DNA of 64,000 nucleotides from Calendula officinalis (lineage: Eukaryota > Streptophyta > Magnoliopsida > Asterales > Asteraceae): positions 81,526,909 through 81,590,908 of the forward strand of contig OY970820.1 in assembly GCA_963853835.1 (NCBI GenBank), in the 5' to 3' direction. The notes under the pieces were generated by a model. It was given only the letters and a program-made list of their open reading frames with translations. It was not told where the DNA came from and did no database searches. The translations under genes were made by a program, and so were the position numbers. Shown here piece after piece: positions 1-10,798 of the stretch (the first letter of the stretch is position 1; each line of letters begins with the position of its first letter).

Positions 1-2
1 CT

Positions 3-806
3 TATCACCCGCAAACTGACGGTCAAAGTGAAAGAACGATTCAAACGGTTGAAGACATGTTGAGATCGTGTGTGTTAGACTTCGGTGGTAAATGGGATGA
101 ACACTTACCGTTAGTCGAGTTCTCGTATAATAATAGCTATCACTCGACTATTAAGATGCCGCCTTATGAGGCGTTGTATGGAAGGAAATGTAGAACTCCA
201 TCTTGTTGGTTGGAAGCGGGAGAGACGAAACTCACGGGTCCCGAGATCGTGAGAGTGACAAATGAAAAGATCGGTATTATTCAAACCAACATGTAAGTCG
301 CCCAAGATAGACAACGAAGTTATTCGGGTTTGAAGAAAAGGCCATACGACTTGGATGTCGGTGATATGGTCATGTTGAAAGTGTCACCTTGGAAAGGTGT
401 GATGCGGTTTGGTAAGAAAGGAAAGTTAAGTCCAAGGTATGTTGGACCGTTTAAAATATTGAAGCGGGTCGGGCTTCAAGCGTTTAAGTTGGAACTTCCA
501 CCCGAGCTTCAAGGTGTGCATGACACCTTTCACGTGAGTTATTTGAAAGAGTTTATCGGGGAAGTTGAAAATATTATCCCATTGCATGAGTTGCGGGTTG
601 ACGGCCCGAACCGGTTGATCGAGGAGCCCGAGGCTATATTAGAAACGAAAACAAAGAAGCTTCGGAATAAGGAGATCGAGTTGGTGTTGGTCAAGTGGAA
701 GCATTCACTTGGGCCGAATTTGACTTGGGAAGTCAAAGACGAGATTCGGAAGAGGTACCCGGATTTCGTGAACTATGATGAGATTCCGAGGACGGAATCT
801 TCTTAA
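3..806 (+). pseudogene. Chromovirus integrase C-terminus plus chromodomain, one nonsense codon
   Basis: One frame runs from position 3 to the TAA at 804-806. It opens with YHPQTDGQSERTIQ, the end of the integrase core that includes the catalytic Glu in QSERT. The motifs FSYNNSYHSTIKMPPYEALYGR and then PRYVGPFKIL and VHDTFHVSYLKEF follow, which are the conserved GPY/F region. The end is a chromodomain-like stretch (EEPEAILETKTKKLR, LVKWKHSLGPNLTWEV). A TAA at 294-296 interrupts the frame where relatives carry a sense codon just before VAQDRQRSY; reading resumes in the same frame, so this is a point nonsense, not an indel. The protein would join new cDNA to host chromatin; this copy cannot make it whole. 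Confidence 0.9.
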
Positions 807-1111
807 GGGGTAGATAGTTGTAACGACCCGAAATTTGTAAATAAATAAATTGTACAAAAATATGATAATTAAGGATAAATCGTTTAAGGAACGTAGGAAT
901 TGGTTTCGTGTCGTTTGGAGACCGTATGAAGAAGTTATGGGCGAAACCGGGTCGAGACAAAGTTGAAAAAGTGCAGCCTGGCTGCATGTGAAGTTCACGG
1001 CGCGAAGTAGTTCGCGTTCGTGAAGTCGGGCCAGACATTTTAGCTATGAGGCGCGAAGTAGTTCGCGATGACATAACGATCGCTAAGTATGCGTGCGACA
1101 TGCAGAGTTAG

Positions 1112-1133
1112 CGACGCGAACTAGTTCGCGTCG
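1112..1133. repeat. 22-bp perfect palindrome inside the LTR
   Basis: The centre is GCGAACTAGTTCGC and the flanks GAC/GTC extend the symmetry to 22 bp. Related imperfect TTCGCG/CGCGAA pairs lie at about 1000-1015 and 1050-1066, and in the two solo LTRs (about 15660-15810 and 53740-53900). The function is unknown. Confidence 0.85.
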
Positions 1134-1893
1134 TGAAGTCCTGGCGTCTGCAATAAATTCGGGTTTTGGCTCATTTAATGAAATAGTAAACCCTAGTTTT
1201 TCCCTTTGGCGATTTTGGAGCTCAAGTGCTGATTTTGGTTGATTTCTTCTCAAATCTTTGGTAGATTTCACTCCTAGGTGAAGGTTAAAGGTATATCTTC
1301 ACTCATTGATCTTTGTAGCTTTAGATCTATGTATTTTGATGGTTGGGTTGAAACCCTAGTTATTGGGGGTTATGGTTTATGGTGAATAAATGATGTAAAC
1401 ACTTAATGGATGGTATATTAACAAAGGAAACAAGTGTATGATTATGATTTGTAAGAATCATAAGGGTTGGTTAAACCTAGGGTTTGGTAAATCACCATAA
1501 TTGGGGAAAAGTGTTAGTTGATGGTATCTAGTGATAAATGGATACATTATTAGTAGATTGTGATGTTGAACATTGTATGATCATTGTATTAGGCTTTCAG
1601 TGACATCTTGGAAAGTCGGTGAATTTGTGAAGCAAGAGAATTGGTGTCAAGAATTCGGTTGGAGCATCGTATTGCTAAGGTGAGTAAGTGTGGACTTTAT
1701 CGAGTACATAGCCCTTGAATTGCATTTGTATACTTGTTTTACGGTCTAATTGCTTAATGGAGTGGATTTATAATTGTTTAGTTAGTTATGAATTATTGAT
1801 TAATAATTAACTAACTGGTTTGATGAGGAATGTGATAGCCGAGAACTAGAATGACATAACCTTTGAGTTATGGTGAGAACGAGATGACGTGAT

Positions 1894-2105
1894 GCTAGTT
1901 AGTTCGGGGGCAACCCGATAACTAGACATGGTGGTGTTTCTAACTAGTTCGGGGGCAACCCGATAGTTAGATATGATAGTGTTTCCAGCTAGTTCGGGGG
2001 CAACCCGATAGTTGGATTTATGGGTGCTTATAGCTAGTTCGGGGGCAACCCGATAGTTAGGCACGTTAGTATTGCTAGTTAGCTCGGGGGCAACCCGATA
2101 ACTAG
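1894..2105 (+). repeat. Tandem repeat, five copies, 45-bp period, in the LTR
   Basis: The core TTCGGGGGCAACCCGATA recurs at spacings of 45, 45, 45 and 55 bp, each between CTAGTTAG-like flanks. The solo LTR at 52338-54076 has about two complementary copies near 52750-52830. The one at 14267-15989 has diverged CCCCCG...GGGTTATC units near 14680-14870. Copy number therefore varies between LTRs of one family. Confidence 0.9.
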
Positions 2106-2517
2106 ATATATGTTGCTAGGAAAGCAAGGTTTGGAGTCACCATAGGGTGACTATATAGATGGACGAAATTACTTGTTTGTTGGTTGATTGGATAAACGAT
2201 TATTATTATTATCGGGTCTAAACCCATGTAGCTCACGAGACGTTTTGTCTCACGTACTCCTTGTTTGTTTTGCTATGTACTCAGGTTCGGGATCGAAGGT
2301 TTAGGTACGCATGGATAGAGATGCGGGGCCTAGAGTAGAAGAACATTAGATTGGATTTATGCTTAGCTTTGGTTATGATCTATTTTGTAACACCAAACTT
2401 TATACTCTGATTTTCATACCAAAGGTTTTTGTAAATCCATATTTTTGGAATAGTTCTTCTATTTATGAAAAATGATTTATTTTGGGCAAATTTTTGTATT
2501 AAAATTGAGGTGTTACA

Positions 2518-2997
2518 ATATGGGTCCCGCAGTAGCACGGGATATTACTCAAAAATTTTCTCTCAGGGTAAATTTTTTAGAATTTTTTTTAGTATGACGA
2601 TGCAGTGATTCTACCGGATTAAATAACCTATCAATAGTCCAAATCAATCTTAAAAAGAACTAAAATATTAACCAATAGTCAAAACACAAAGCCTAAACAA
2701 GAATCCAAACCAAATAAAAAAGAATTCAAAGTGTCTATCTTATAGTTTTATAATTCTAGGTCTAAAAAATTTGTAGTGTCTTATAATTTATGAAATTAAT
2801 AATTAATTATTGAAGACTTAGTGTACATAATCAAACATAGCGTTTATGTAATAGAATCATTTATGTAAAATTCATTTTTGTTTTGACGCACTCCTCCTTG
2901 GATGCCACTAAGGGCGTTGTGAGCGCAACCCCCTAACCTCCCCATTTTTTATCCTCGCAAGGGTGCTACTACTGATGTAATATTCTAGTTCCGCCCC

Positions 2998-3032
<35 letters not shown>

Positions 3033-3049
3033 CAGTGTGTGTATAGGTA
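2518..3049. other. Spacer with a TA/TG microsatellite
   Basis: No gene is seen. A (TA)n run passing into (TG)n occupies about 2998-3043. The rest is AT-rich with no supported coding frame. Confidence 0.6.
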
Positions 3050-3052
3050 AGA

Positions 3053-3210
3053 AAGAAGGCAAGATGTATACGACCACCAAGCCACCAACGGTCGTGCAGT
3101 CGACCATTCAGACCATTGGACGCATCGTGGGTGAGGGAGCGTAACGGGGTCGACACGTCGGCCCTGTCTAGGTGGCGGGTCGCGACCGGAAGCTCCCTTT
3201 ACGGGTAGTC
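3053..3210 (-). mobile_element. PIF/Harbinger-like terminal fragment
   Basis: Read on the minus strand, it starts after a TTA (plus TAA 3211-3213) with GACTACCCGTAAAGG. It goes on through a GC-rich stretch containing GGTCGCGACC, GTCGACCCC and GACCGTTGGTG. The same words in the same order form the left end of the Harbinger element at 22359. The other terminus was not identified, so this may be a fragment or a small MITE. Confidence 0.5.
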
Positions 3211-3792
3211 TAAGGGACCCCTTAATTTTTAATTTTAGCTTATCAAAAAACCAATAAATAAAGGGTTTTGTTAATGACAGCCCTAAGAGCCGTCACTAAC
3301 ATGCATAAAAAGCTTGTATATTAATTAAAAAAGTATTATTCCTAATATTCAGAGATTATCTTTTTATTATTTTACCTTCTTAGTAAATTAATAAGTAACT
3401 TTTAAAAAACATTCCCAAACATGCCCTAATTCACATTTTAACCTTAACGCAGCTTTTATTGGCAAAAAAAAAAAAGAAGACACACACCCCCCGAATCAAT
3501 CGAGGCAAATTGACCGGAAAACGTCCACACGCCGGCAAGTAGCTCGGCTGTCCGACCGATTTAAATTATTTGATACAGTGAAGAACCACTTTCTCTTTTT
3601 TGGTTGTTAGGGTTTATGATTCTGGGATTTCAAAAATGTTCAGTTACATATATGCTTGTTAGAGCTTCACGCAAAAGACATAAGCTGGCAGATTAACTCC
3701 ATATATCGTTTTCTTCTAAATTCGATGCTTGCAGCATTTACTGATTCCTTTTGTTTTGTATTTGCAGCTAACATTAATCAAAAGAAACAATC
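3211..3792. other. Upstream region of the CHCH-like gene
   Basis: The stretch is AT-rich with no recognisable repeat. It should hold the promoter and 5' UTR of the gene starting at 3793; no convincing TATA box was fixed by eye. A (A)12 run lies near 3463-3475. Confidence 0.45.
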
Positions 3793-5567
3793 ATGGATGG
3801 TATGTTCGATCATTTCCTAATCTACATATTTTCATGTCGATTTTGCATCATGATTGTTTTTATTGGGACTTTCATGTTTACTGTATTAAATCAATTGATG
3901 GCAACAGCTAATAAACTAAAAAATCAAGCCATTATTATGTCAATTGTTCATATTAAATCAATTACAAATAGATTGATTTATAAGTTCTCGAATGGAAGAT
4001 TAGTTGAATCAATTGGAGTGATGTGTTTTCTGTATCGGTGAATGTTCAGTCGATGCTCAACCAACAATGGAGGAAACGGTTTTGGTTGGAGATGATTTAA
4101 TGTTGGGGCCGCCATCACCCATAATTCCTCCTGAAATTTCTTCTCATGTACTCGAAGGTGTTAATTTGTGTGACGGGATATTGAGGAACCTTTTTTTGTG
4201 TAAGTTTTAAGTCCAATTTGCGTTAGTAAATCAATTTGTTTGCTTCTTATTTAAAAACCTGTTACAGGTCTGCAAGTTAATGATATAGAGCCATTTTGTC
4301 AAGAAGAAATTGGATTGTATCGGGAGTGTGCAGAAAAACGGGTACTCTTTATAACGAATTTGCATAAAAATAATAATAATTTAAATGATATGTGAGATAC
4401 AAATTTTGAATGTTTTAGGATAAAGAATTAAGACAACGTCTTGAAGATAGTGAATACAAATTAGGTTTATCAATGCCTTTAGATTTAGCAAAAGAAAGAG
4501 CTTCTCAACTCGAGTCAGAAACCACAACCTTAGAGAGGTATGTTAATGACCATCATTCTTTATTAAACCACCAAACGTTTTAACAAGAATATAAAAAAGT
4601 TAAATTCTTTTTCATTATTGCAATTGAAAGCAATATTTCTTGCATTATGTGGTTATTAGTGATCTTTTAGCCTTTTTTTGTTTTTTATAACTTGTACTGC
4701 AGGCGCTTGATTCTTGCAAGTGGGGTTGAAGGTGCAGACGGGTTTCGCCAAAGATGGAGTTTGCATGGCCGTCTTACGGATACCAAGTAATATTTACACA
4801 CCCATTTCTAAATTTCACAAAACGGGCGGATCGGGCAATATCTTGGTAGAATTTGACCCGTTGGAGATATAAAATAACCCAAATCAACCCGTTTGTAACT
4901 AAATGAGTCAAAATTGTCACCTCTAAGTTTCATCACATGGAGTTGCCTTGGTTTTTACTTTTTACAACCTGTTTTTGTAAATATATCACGGGCTTATGAA
5001 CAATTTATTTCACAGCCCACATAGGCATATATTATATATTATCAGCATGCACAAATCAATCGATTCTTGGGCATTACAAGTTTCATTACATTGTATCAAA
5101 TCTTTCTTAGGAAGACCAAAACTTTAAGTAGTTTTTATTCATTTTATCTTCTATGAAACTTGACACTTTTAATTTTGCTAATGGGTCCCAATATTACAGG
5201 ATGGCTAGTGTTTTGGGGGTAGTACTGTCTTTTTCAATAATGCATGCATGCTTTGAGTAGTCAAAACTGAATGTTCTATCTTCGTTTTTGATAATTAAGT
5301 ATCGTTTACTCTTTCTATTTTAAGGTGCCAAGTTAATGTTACTTCAACTCCTAGTGTTTTTTTTTATAATTAACAATTAACATATTCTTATTATCATTAT
5401 AAAAAAAATATATTTGTAGAACCTGTAAGATAATGCAATCATGACATTGTACATTATGCAGGAAAAGGATGGAAGCATTAAAGCAAGGACTTGAAAATAG
5501 GGAAAAGAACGACATCGTTATAGCAAGCGTTAAAGTCCCAACTACAAAAAAATGGTATTTTTGGTGA
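3793..5567 (+). CDS. Small twin-CX9C (CHCH-like) protein, six exons
   Basis: The exons are 3793-3799, 4050-4199, 4268-4341, 4419-4537, 4703-4786 and 5462-5567. All introns are GT-AG, and the join gives one frame of 540 nt (179 residues plus stop). The protein starts MDVDAQPTMEETV; the tiny first exon decides the start, and an in-frame ATG at 4067 is the alternative. Residues about 45-75 carry CDGILRNLFLC and CQEEIGLYREC, each with exactly nine residues between cysteines. That twin-CX9C pattern is used by mitochondrial intermembrane-space proteins oxidised by the Mia40 relay. The rest is charged and probably helical (RDKELRQRLEDSE, KRMEALKQGLENREK). No signal peptide or membrane segment is seen. 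Frame continuity across five introns makes the gene convincing; the CHCH reading is inference from spacing. Confidence 0.75.
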
Positions 5568-7601
5568 AAGTAGAAAAAGAAGCGTTAAATGAAAATACGT
5601 CATTGGAAAATAAGCACGAGTAACCTGACACGAATGTCTTTTTTGGGACTTGGATAATTTGTTCTGCTTTCGACATATACCAGTTTTGATCATTGAATGC
5701 AAAGAATATGAGATGGTTGAGGGAATAATATATATGTTTTTTTTATTTTATTTAAATACATGAATATAGATTTCGGAAGTCATGTAATTTTGTTTTGATC
5801 AACTTTAGGCCATAGTCTTGTGTTTATCATTTTGCCTTCAGTTTGAATAAAATATATGTGAGAAAATGTCAGCGCGGTTAATTACACTTAATGTTATGTG
5901 CAACATAGGCAAAACGGAGGGTAATTATGTATCTGTTAAAAAGTTAAGAGGGTTGAAATGTATACTTCTAAAAATTTGGTCGACATTGCACACAAGTACA
6001 CACATCCGTGACCTTAGTTGCACGGATTATTGCCGTTGAATGGTCTTTTCAGTTGCATATATGTTATCACAATTAGATGTACAAAATAATGATTAATTGT
6101 TATTTTCATATTATTGTATAAATGGTTTAAATTAAACTTGTATAAATTTGCGGTTTGGATAAAACTCTCGGTTTACTTTACCTTATACTAAAGGTAACAA
6201 ATCTTTCCATAGTTAAAAACCGTGTTGGATGAATTGACATGGACACATACTTATATAGACTCATATACTCCCCTCGCACCCTTGTTGGATGTCTCCCTAA
6301 TAGAAGTATCTCTACCTCCGGGTAGAAGTATGATTGTCTCTCTGGGTAGAAGTATCTCGCACTAGTTGTTGACTGAATTTTTAAATCTTTCTATTTAAGG
6401 AAAGCTCAAATAGAAACATGTGTCAACTCATGTACTCAATTTTCCAGCAAATTACATCAAACTGTTTTATTATTTGATTGTAGTACACTAATCGAACCGG
6501 TGTCAACAATGACATAACTGAAGTCATTAGCTTTTTTCAAATTAGCGTCACGTCATCTCACACTCTAACCGATATTCAACTGACATACTCATGTCATCAA
6601 TACCCATTTTATTCAGTTTTTTTTGGGCCCATCATTACAAAATATACGCACACAATATCCTCTTAAAATATCTTGGCCCCACCTAAATATCGTCTCCACT
6701 CTTCCCCTAGCCGATGCATCCAGCCGACACATTGGAGGAGAAGTGGCGTGCCAATGGGTATAATCTCGTCTTTTGAGGAGAAGTCCCAATCGACTTCTCC
6801 GTTGGTAGCCGTCTTACGCAACGGGCTTGTGGAAGAAAATTTTGACTAAATGAAGTTCGCAAATCACAATGTGGTTCGATTATTTCGATAGAATGTATTT
6901 AGGATTTTTGATAATGAGGCGGTCAATAAAAATAAAAAATCCGATTTAAAAATAAAAATGAATTAGATTTTATACAATTATCCACATTTGTCTTCATTAT
7001 TCAATTTATCTTCCTTCTATTTAGGGCTAATCATCTTTTATTATATAAACTTATCATAATTTTTTCTATCAAGACCCTTATATACATCCAGCTTGTGAAA
7101 TGTTTCGCTAAATTCAATTCTATTTGACTATGTTTTTTTAATATTATTATGGCATATCCAACTGTTAAAAAGCATGTGAGGGTACGTAAAAGCCTAACAT
7201 TTAAGCAGTATAGTACTTTGGGAAACAGTAAGGTACAGGATGCATGTGACATACAATACAATCGTCTAGTAAACATTGCACATCCTCATTTTGTAGGTAG
7301 GATTAAAATTTTATTTTCTTAGTTTCAAAATTGATGATGATATTGATTACTTCTGTTTTATATTGACTTTTTTACCCGCAGTCGGGTTACAAAAAGTACA
7401 TACTTTTAAATCTAGTGAAGTACATGATTATGCGACAGTGACAAGGAGGGAGCTGACACTGGTAAAATGTATATTTTAGCACCCCAATGCTCGTTCAACA
7501 TAATTTTCTCGTACATTTTTGGGATAGTTTAAACTTGCAAAATACAGTATATATTTTAGTTGTGTGGTATGTATTTATACGAGTGCAAAAATAAAAATAA
7601 A
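5568..7601. other. AT-rich intergenic spacer
   Basis: The first part is the 3' UTR of the preceding gene. No supported gene, RNA or bounded transposon was found in the rest. Confidence 0.5.
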
Positions 7602-7603
7602 TA

Positions 7604-7916
7604 CTTCCTCCGATTCAAAATAAGTGATACACTTTCCTTTTCGGGGTGTATCAAAATAAGTGATACACTTTGAAAAATTACCTTATTTGGCAAAAAATAG
7701 TGGGACCCACACCCACTAACTATCAACTTTAACAAAGTGAAAAGACCCCTTTACCCTTACTTTTACTTTTAAACATCATTAACTCCACTTTATTCAAAAA
7801 GTGTGGGATCCATTTCCCACTAACCATCTAATTAATCTAATTTAATCATCATTATAAATTTTTGCCTCAAAATTCGTAAAATCCAAAGTGTATCACTTAT
7901 TTTGAATCGGAGGAAG
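7604..7916. mobile_element. Stowaway-like MITE with 33-bp terminal inverted repeats
   Basis: The ends are CTTCCTCCGATTCAAAATAA and its complement; counting one more base outward, the perfect inverted repeat is about 33 bp. The left flank is TA (7602-7603) and the right flank TG, a decayed TA duplication. It is 313 bp with no ORF. Related copies are 16236-18413 (split), 52230-54291 (split) and about 56791-57072. This unbroken copy shows what the split ones looked like before insertion. Assignment to Tc1/mariner-type Stowaway rests on the CTYCCTCCG end and TA target. Confidence 0.88.
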
Positions 7917-8122
7917 TGAATATTTTGAAATAAATTCACCCCACTCCTCCTCGATTCTCCGACCCTCTTTGGTGATCCGATGAACTAAAGCGATGCACCC
8001 AACATATCCTGTACCAGCGTTGTTGTCGGATCGATGAAGCCGACAAAGCAAACCAATGAACCTTTGTCATATATTAGAATGCATTTAATGAGACGATTAT
8101 TTCCTATATTTGTATTGAATAA

Positions 8123-8578
8123 GAGTAAATTACACGTAAGATCCCTATGATATATCACTAATTGCAACCTTAGTCTCTGAACTTCATTTATTACATTGGA
8201 CGTCCCTGGTGTATACAATTTGTTACATGCATGGTCCCACCCCCTTAATTTTTTTCTAAATGATGAAAATACCCTTTTGGCCTTTTGTAATAAAGCGAAG
8301 ATAAAGGACCGTGAATGTAATAAATGAGAAACCACAAGGACCATTCGTGAAATTTACTCTATTAATTAATTTATCACTTATTACATCCACAGTCCTTTAT
8401 CTTCGCTTTATTACAAAAGGCCAAAAGGGTATTTTCGTCATTTAGAAAAAGGGAAGGGTAGTAGGACCATGGGTGTGACAAATTGTATACACCAGAGACG
8501 TCCAATGTAATAAATGAAGTCCAGAGACTAAGATTGTAATTAGTGATATACCACAGAGACCTTTCGTGTAATTTACTC
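8123..8578. mobile_element. Fold-back Mutator-type MITE, arms about 220 bp each
   Basis: The two halves are imperfect inverted repeats: GAGTAAATTACACG at the left and CGTGTAATTTACTC at the right, centre near 8350. Flanks are ATTGAATAA (8114-8122) and ATTAAATAA (8579-8587), a 9-bp duplication with one mismatch, the size expected for Mutator-like elements. Transcription through it would give a long hairpin. There is no coding capacity; the ORF-like stretches are the same arm read twice. Confidence 0.82.
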
Positions 8579-8587
8579 ATTAAATAA

Positions 8588-10039
8588 TATTAATAAACTC
8601 TACTACTCTAGTTTCTAGACTCTAGTGTACTCCATCCGTCCCATTTTTATTGTCCACTACAAAAAAAAACAGTTTAAGAAAAGTGCATTAATTATACTAT
8701 GTCACCAATCAAATTTTCTTTTTAATTATACCATTTTACAAGATGTATTAAATACAACTTTCTTTTTAAATGAAAATTATATCTTCATTAAATGCACTCT
8801 AATATGCTTTCAAGATGTATTAGATACGACTTCCTATGCCTTCACAATATATTTTCTGTGGTGGGATCGTTGCGGAAGTGATGGCAATGCTGAAGCTCCG
8901 ATTGAGTCACCATTTTTGCTGTTAAAAAAAACCACTTCCTATGCCATATGTTAAAAAATAAAAACTCTTAAAAATAATATGCTTTCAACCTTGGACAACA
9001 TTAAAACAGTTAGTATATAATTATGGCTAACATTAGATGCGCTTGTCATAATAAGATAACTATTGTATATATTTACTTTTGGTGAATCGGTATTGATGTT
9101 TATAATTTGTAATTATTTATGTATTTACTTAATTGATCAATATAAAAGTCAAAATCAAATGATTATGTGATGAAAGAGAATTAGTGGGTTAATTTTCCGT
9201 TGCGACGTGATTTACTAATACTTATATTCTTCAAATGGAGGGTCGAAATTTTATTTAGGTCAAATTTGATTTTTTTTTTCTTTTACATGCCTATAGTTAC
9301 TTTTGTTGATTCATTACTAATTATAATCATTAAAGTGTAAATGTGTATGTAATTTAAGTCAAAATGAAAGTTTGAGCAATCTAATAAAATCTGGGTCACT
9401 AATTCGAGTATTCTATGTTCTAGTGGACCCAATTTGTTATTCAAGTAAGCGGTTTCATTTCTTTGTAGAAGTATTTTTCTAGAACCCCATCATGAACCGA
9501 TTAAAAGAAAGAAATGGTTAAATTTTGCATCTACATCCTAAAAATGGTAAAAATAAAACTATGATATAACTAAAATTTATCAAGTTAAGTAATACATTGA
9601 TTCAATTAAAGCTGCAAATAATAAAATAATAAATTTCATACAAAAATATTAGAAAGAATAAAGACTAATAATTAGTATTTCATAATAAATATGTAAATTT
9701 ATTTTCCTTAAATACATATATGTAACTTTTATAATGTTTTTCATAATATATTTAAATGTATGTGTTCTTAAAATAAAGTTTCATTACATTTTGTAAATTT
9801 TTAATTTTCATTACAAAATAAATATGTCGCTATTAACTAAAAAGGAAAAAAAATCTTATAAAAAAATCTATCAACTATGTTTACTTGTTTAGATTAGTGT
9901 CATTATCAAATTAAATACTATTATGATTATAAAATGTAACACAAAGTTATCCAATTTATATTAAAATGTCTGATGGAAAAATATAGCAACAAACCCATTA
10001 TCTTATAAGTTATTATTATGTACTGACAACATGTAAACC
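8588..10039. other. AT-rich spacer with a truncated MITE end
   Basis: Near 8627 the sequence CTCCATCCGTCCCATTTTTA looks like a Stowaway-type terminus, but no matching right end was found. The remainder is very AT-rich and without supported genes. Confidence 0.5.
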
Positions 10040-10053
10040 AAGTGAGTTATTTT

Positions 10054-10187
10054 TACCAAAGGGCCTTTGGCCTAGCGGTATGGTGTTTCCCTCTCAAGTG
10101 TGAGGTCAGGAGTTCAAGTCCCGTCATGAACATAGGTGGTAATTAGGAGTAGATTAGATTTGTCGTTTCAAAAAAAAATAATAAAAT
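10054..10187 (+). mobile_element. tRNA-derived SINE with 14-bp target duplication
   Basis: A pol III box A-like GGCCTAGCGGTATGG and box B-like GGAGTTCAAGTCCCG lie about 40 bp apart. The element ends in an A-rich tail. The duplication AAGTGAGTTATTTT is exact at 10040-10053 and 10188-10201. Length is 134 bp. It resembles the elements at 21677-21869 and 39171-39259 in the head and is not a functional tRNA gene. Confidence 0.92.
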
Positions 10188-10437
10188 AAGTGAGTTATTT
10201 TATGTTAAATAAAGAAGAGAATGAAAGTTATAATTTAACAATAGATGTTGTAATCCATAAAAAGGAGGATGCTAATGAAGTTACATAGAATAAATTTATT
10301 GTTACGATCGAGATCTTTAGATTGTTTTGTAGACTAAGATATAATAGTTTTTGTTTAAGAATCAATGGAGCTGATATTAATGCTGAGGTTCAAGAGTCAT
10401 CAAATAAGATTATTAAAAATTTGGATGTTTACAAGGT

Positions 10438-10798
10438 TTAACAAAAGTCACATTTACATAAAGCGTTTGTTCCTGAAGGACCATTTTTGCAAATGCCGCC
10501 TGTTCCATGTTTACTTGTACACATCTTCTGGCAACAAGCGGATTGACAAGAAATACTACACAATCCTATTGTTTTCGTACAACCATCAACCGTACTCAAG
10601 CTCGTCGTCACCATCCCCCAATTACCATCATCATTTGTTGGAGTCAAATCCATTGCCATCATCGTACACATTTGTTGAGAAACTGCATTCATAAATGAAT
10701 CCACATGTTAAACATGAAATTCATTGTCAAAAAATTTGTAATGGGATAAATGAGAAATTACCTAACAAACATAGCATAATGAAAATTTTCTTAGTCAT
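10438..10798 (-). CDS. Defensin-like (DEFL) secreted cysteine-rich peptide
   Basis: On the minus strand exon 1 is 10798-10762 and exon 2 is 10682-10438, with a GT-AG intron (GTAATTTC...ATGCAG). The joined frame is 282 nt, 93 residues. Exon 1 plus the start of exon 2 gives a signal peptide (MTKKIFIMLCLLVSQQ). The mature part has ten cysteines, with CQSACC, GGIC and the closing CKCDFC. The CxxxC, GxC and CxC spacing is that of the cysteine-stabilised alpha-beta fold of plant defensin-like proteins. The split after the signal peptide is the usual DEFL gene structure. Such peptides act outside the cell in defence or reproductive signalling; which applies here cannot be told. No TATA or partner gene is evident. 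Confidence 0.8.

Larger units (their letters stand above)
1..2517 (+). mobile_element. Ty3/gypsy chromovirus retrotransposon, 3' portion cut by the window edge
   Basis: The left edge falls inside the integrase. Reading right there is the end of integrase, a chromodomain-like tail, a stop, a short purine-containing tract (about 804-817) and a 1.7-kb LTR. The 5' LTR, gag, protease, RT and RNase H lie outside the window. The order integrase, chromodomain, LTR is that of plant chromoviruses; the tail resembles the Tekay-type branch, which is inference from residue pattern. Two further LTR copies of this family sit as solo LTRs at 14267-15989 and 52338-54076. Confidence 0.9.
819..2517 (+). repeat. 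3' LTR of the chromovirus (about 1.7 kb)
   Basis: It starts TGTAACGACC and ends GGTGTTACA, so the tips are the inverted pair TGTAAC/GTTACA. The same ends bound the solo LTRs at 14267-15989 and 52338-54076, which confirms the limits. Inside are clusters of CGCGAA/TTCGCG words at about 1000-1140, a stretch of splice-like and AT-rich sequence, and a five-copy tandem repeat at 1894-2105. No target duplication can be tested because the 5' LTR is outside the window. Confidence 0.9.

Noticed and set aside
1846..2064. 72-residue minus-strand ORF with repeated NYRVAPEL units
   Set aside because: The peptide repeat simply mirrors the DNA tandem repeat in the LTR.
2908..3156. 82-residue minus-strand ORF
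   Set aside because: It runs through the TA/TG microsatellite and a Harbinger end; no family resemblance.
7985..8580. Two related minus-strand ORFs as a duplicated gene
   Set aside because: They are the two arms of one fold-back MITE read on the same strand.
10070..10130. A tRNA gene at the SINE head
   Set aside because: Box A and B are present but acceptor and anticodon stems do not pair; A tail and target duplication show a SINE.
10365..10694. Plus-strand ORF over the defensin-like gene
   Set aside because: It is the antisense shadow of the spliced minus-strand peptide, with no recognisable product.
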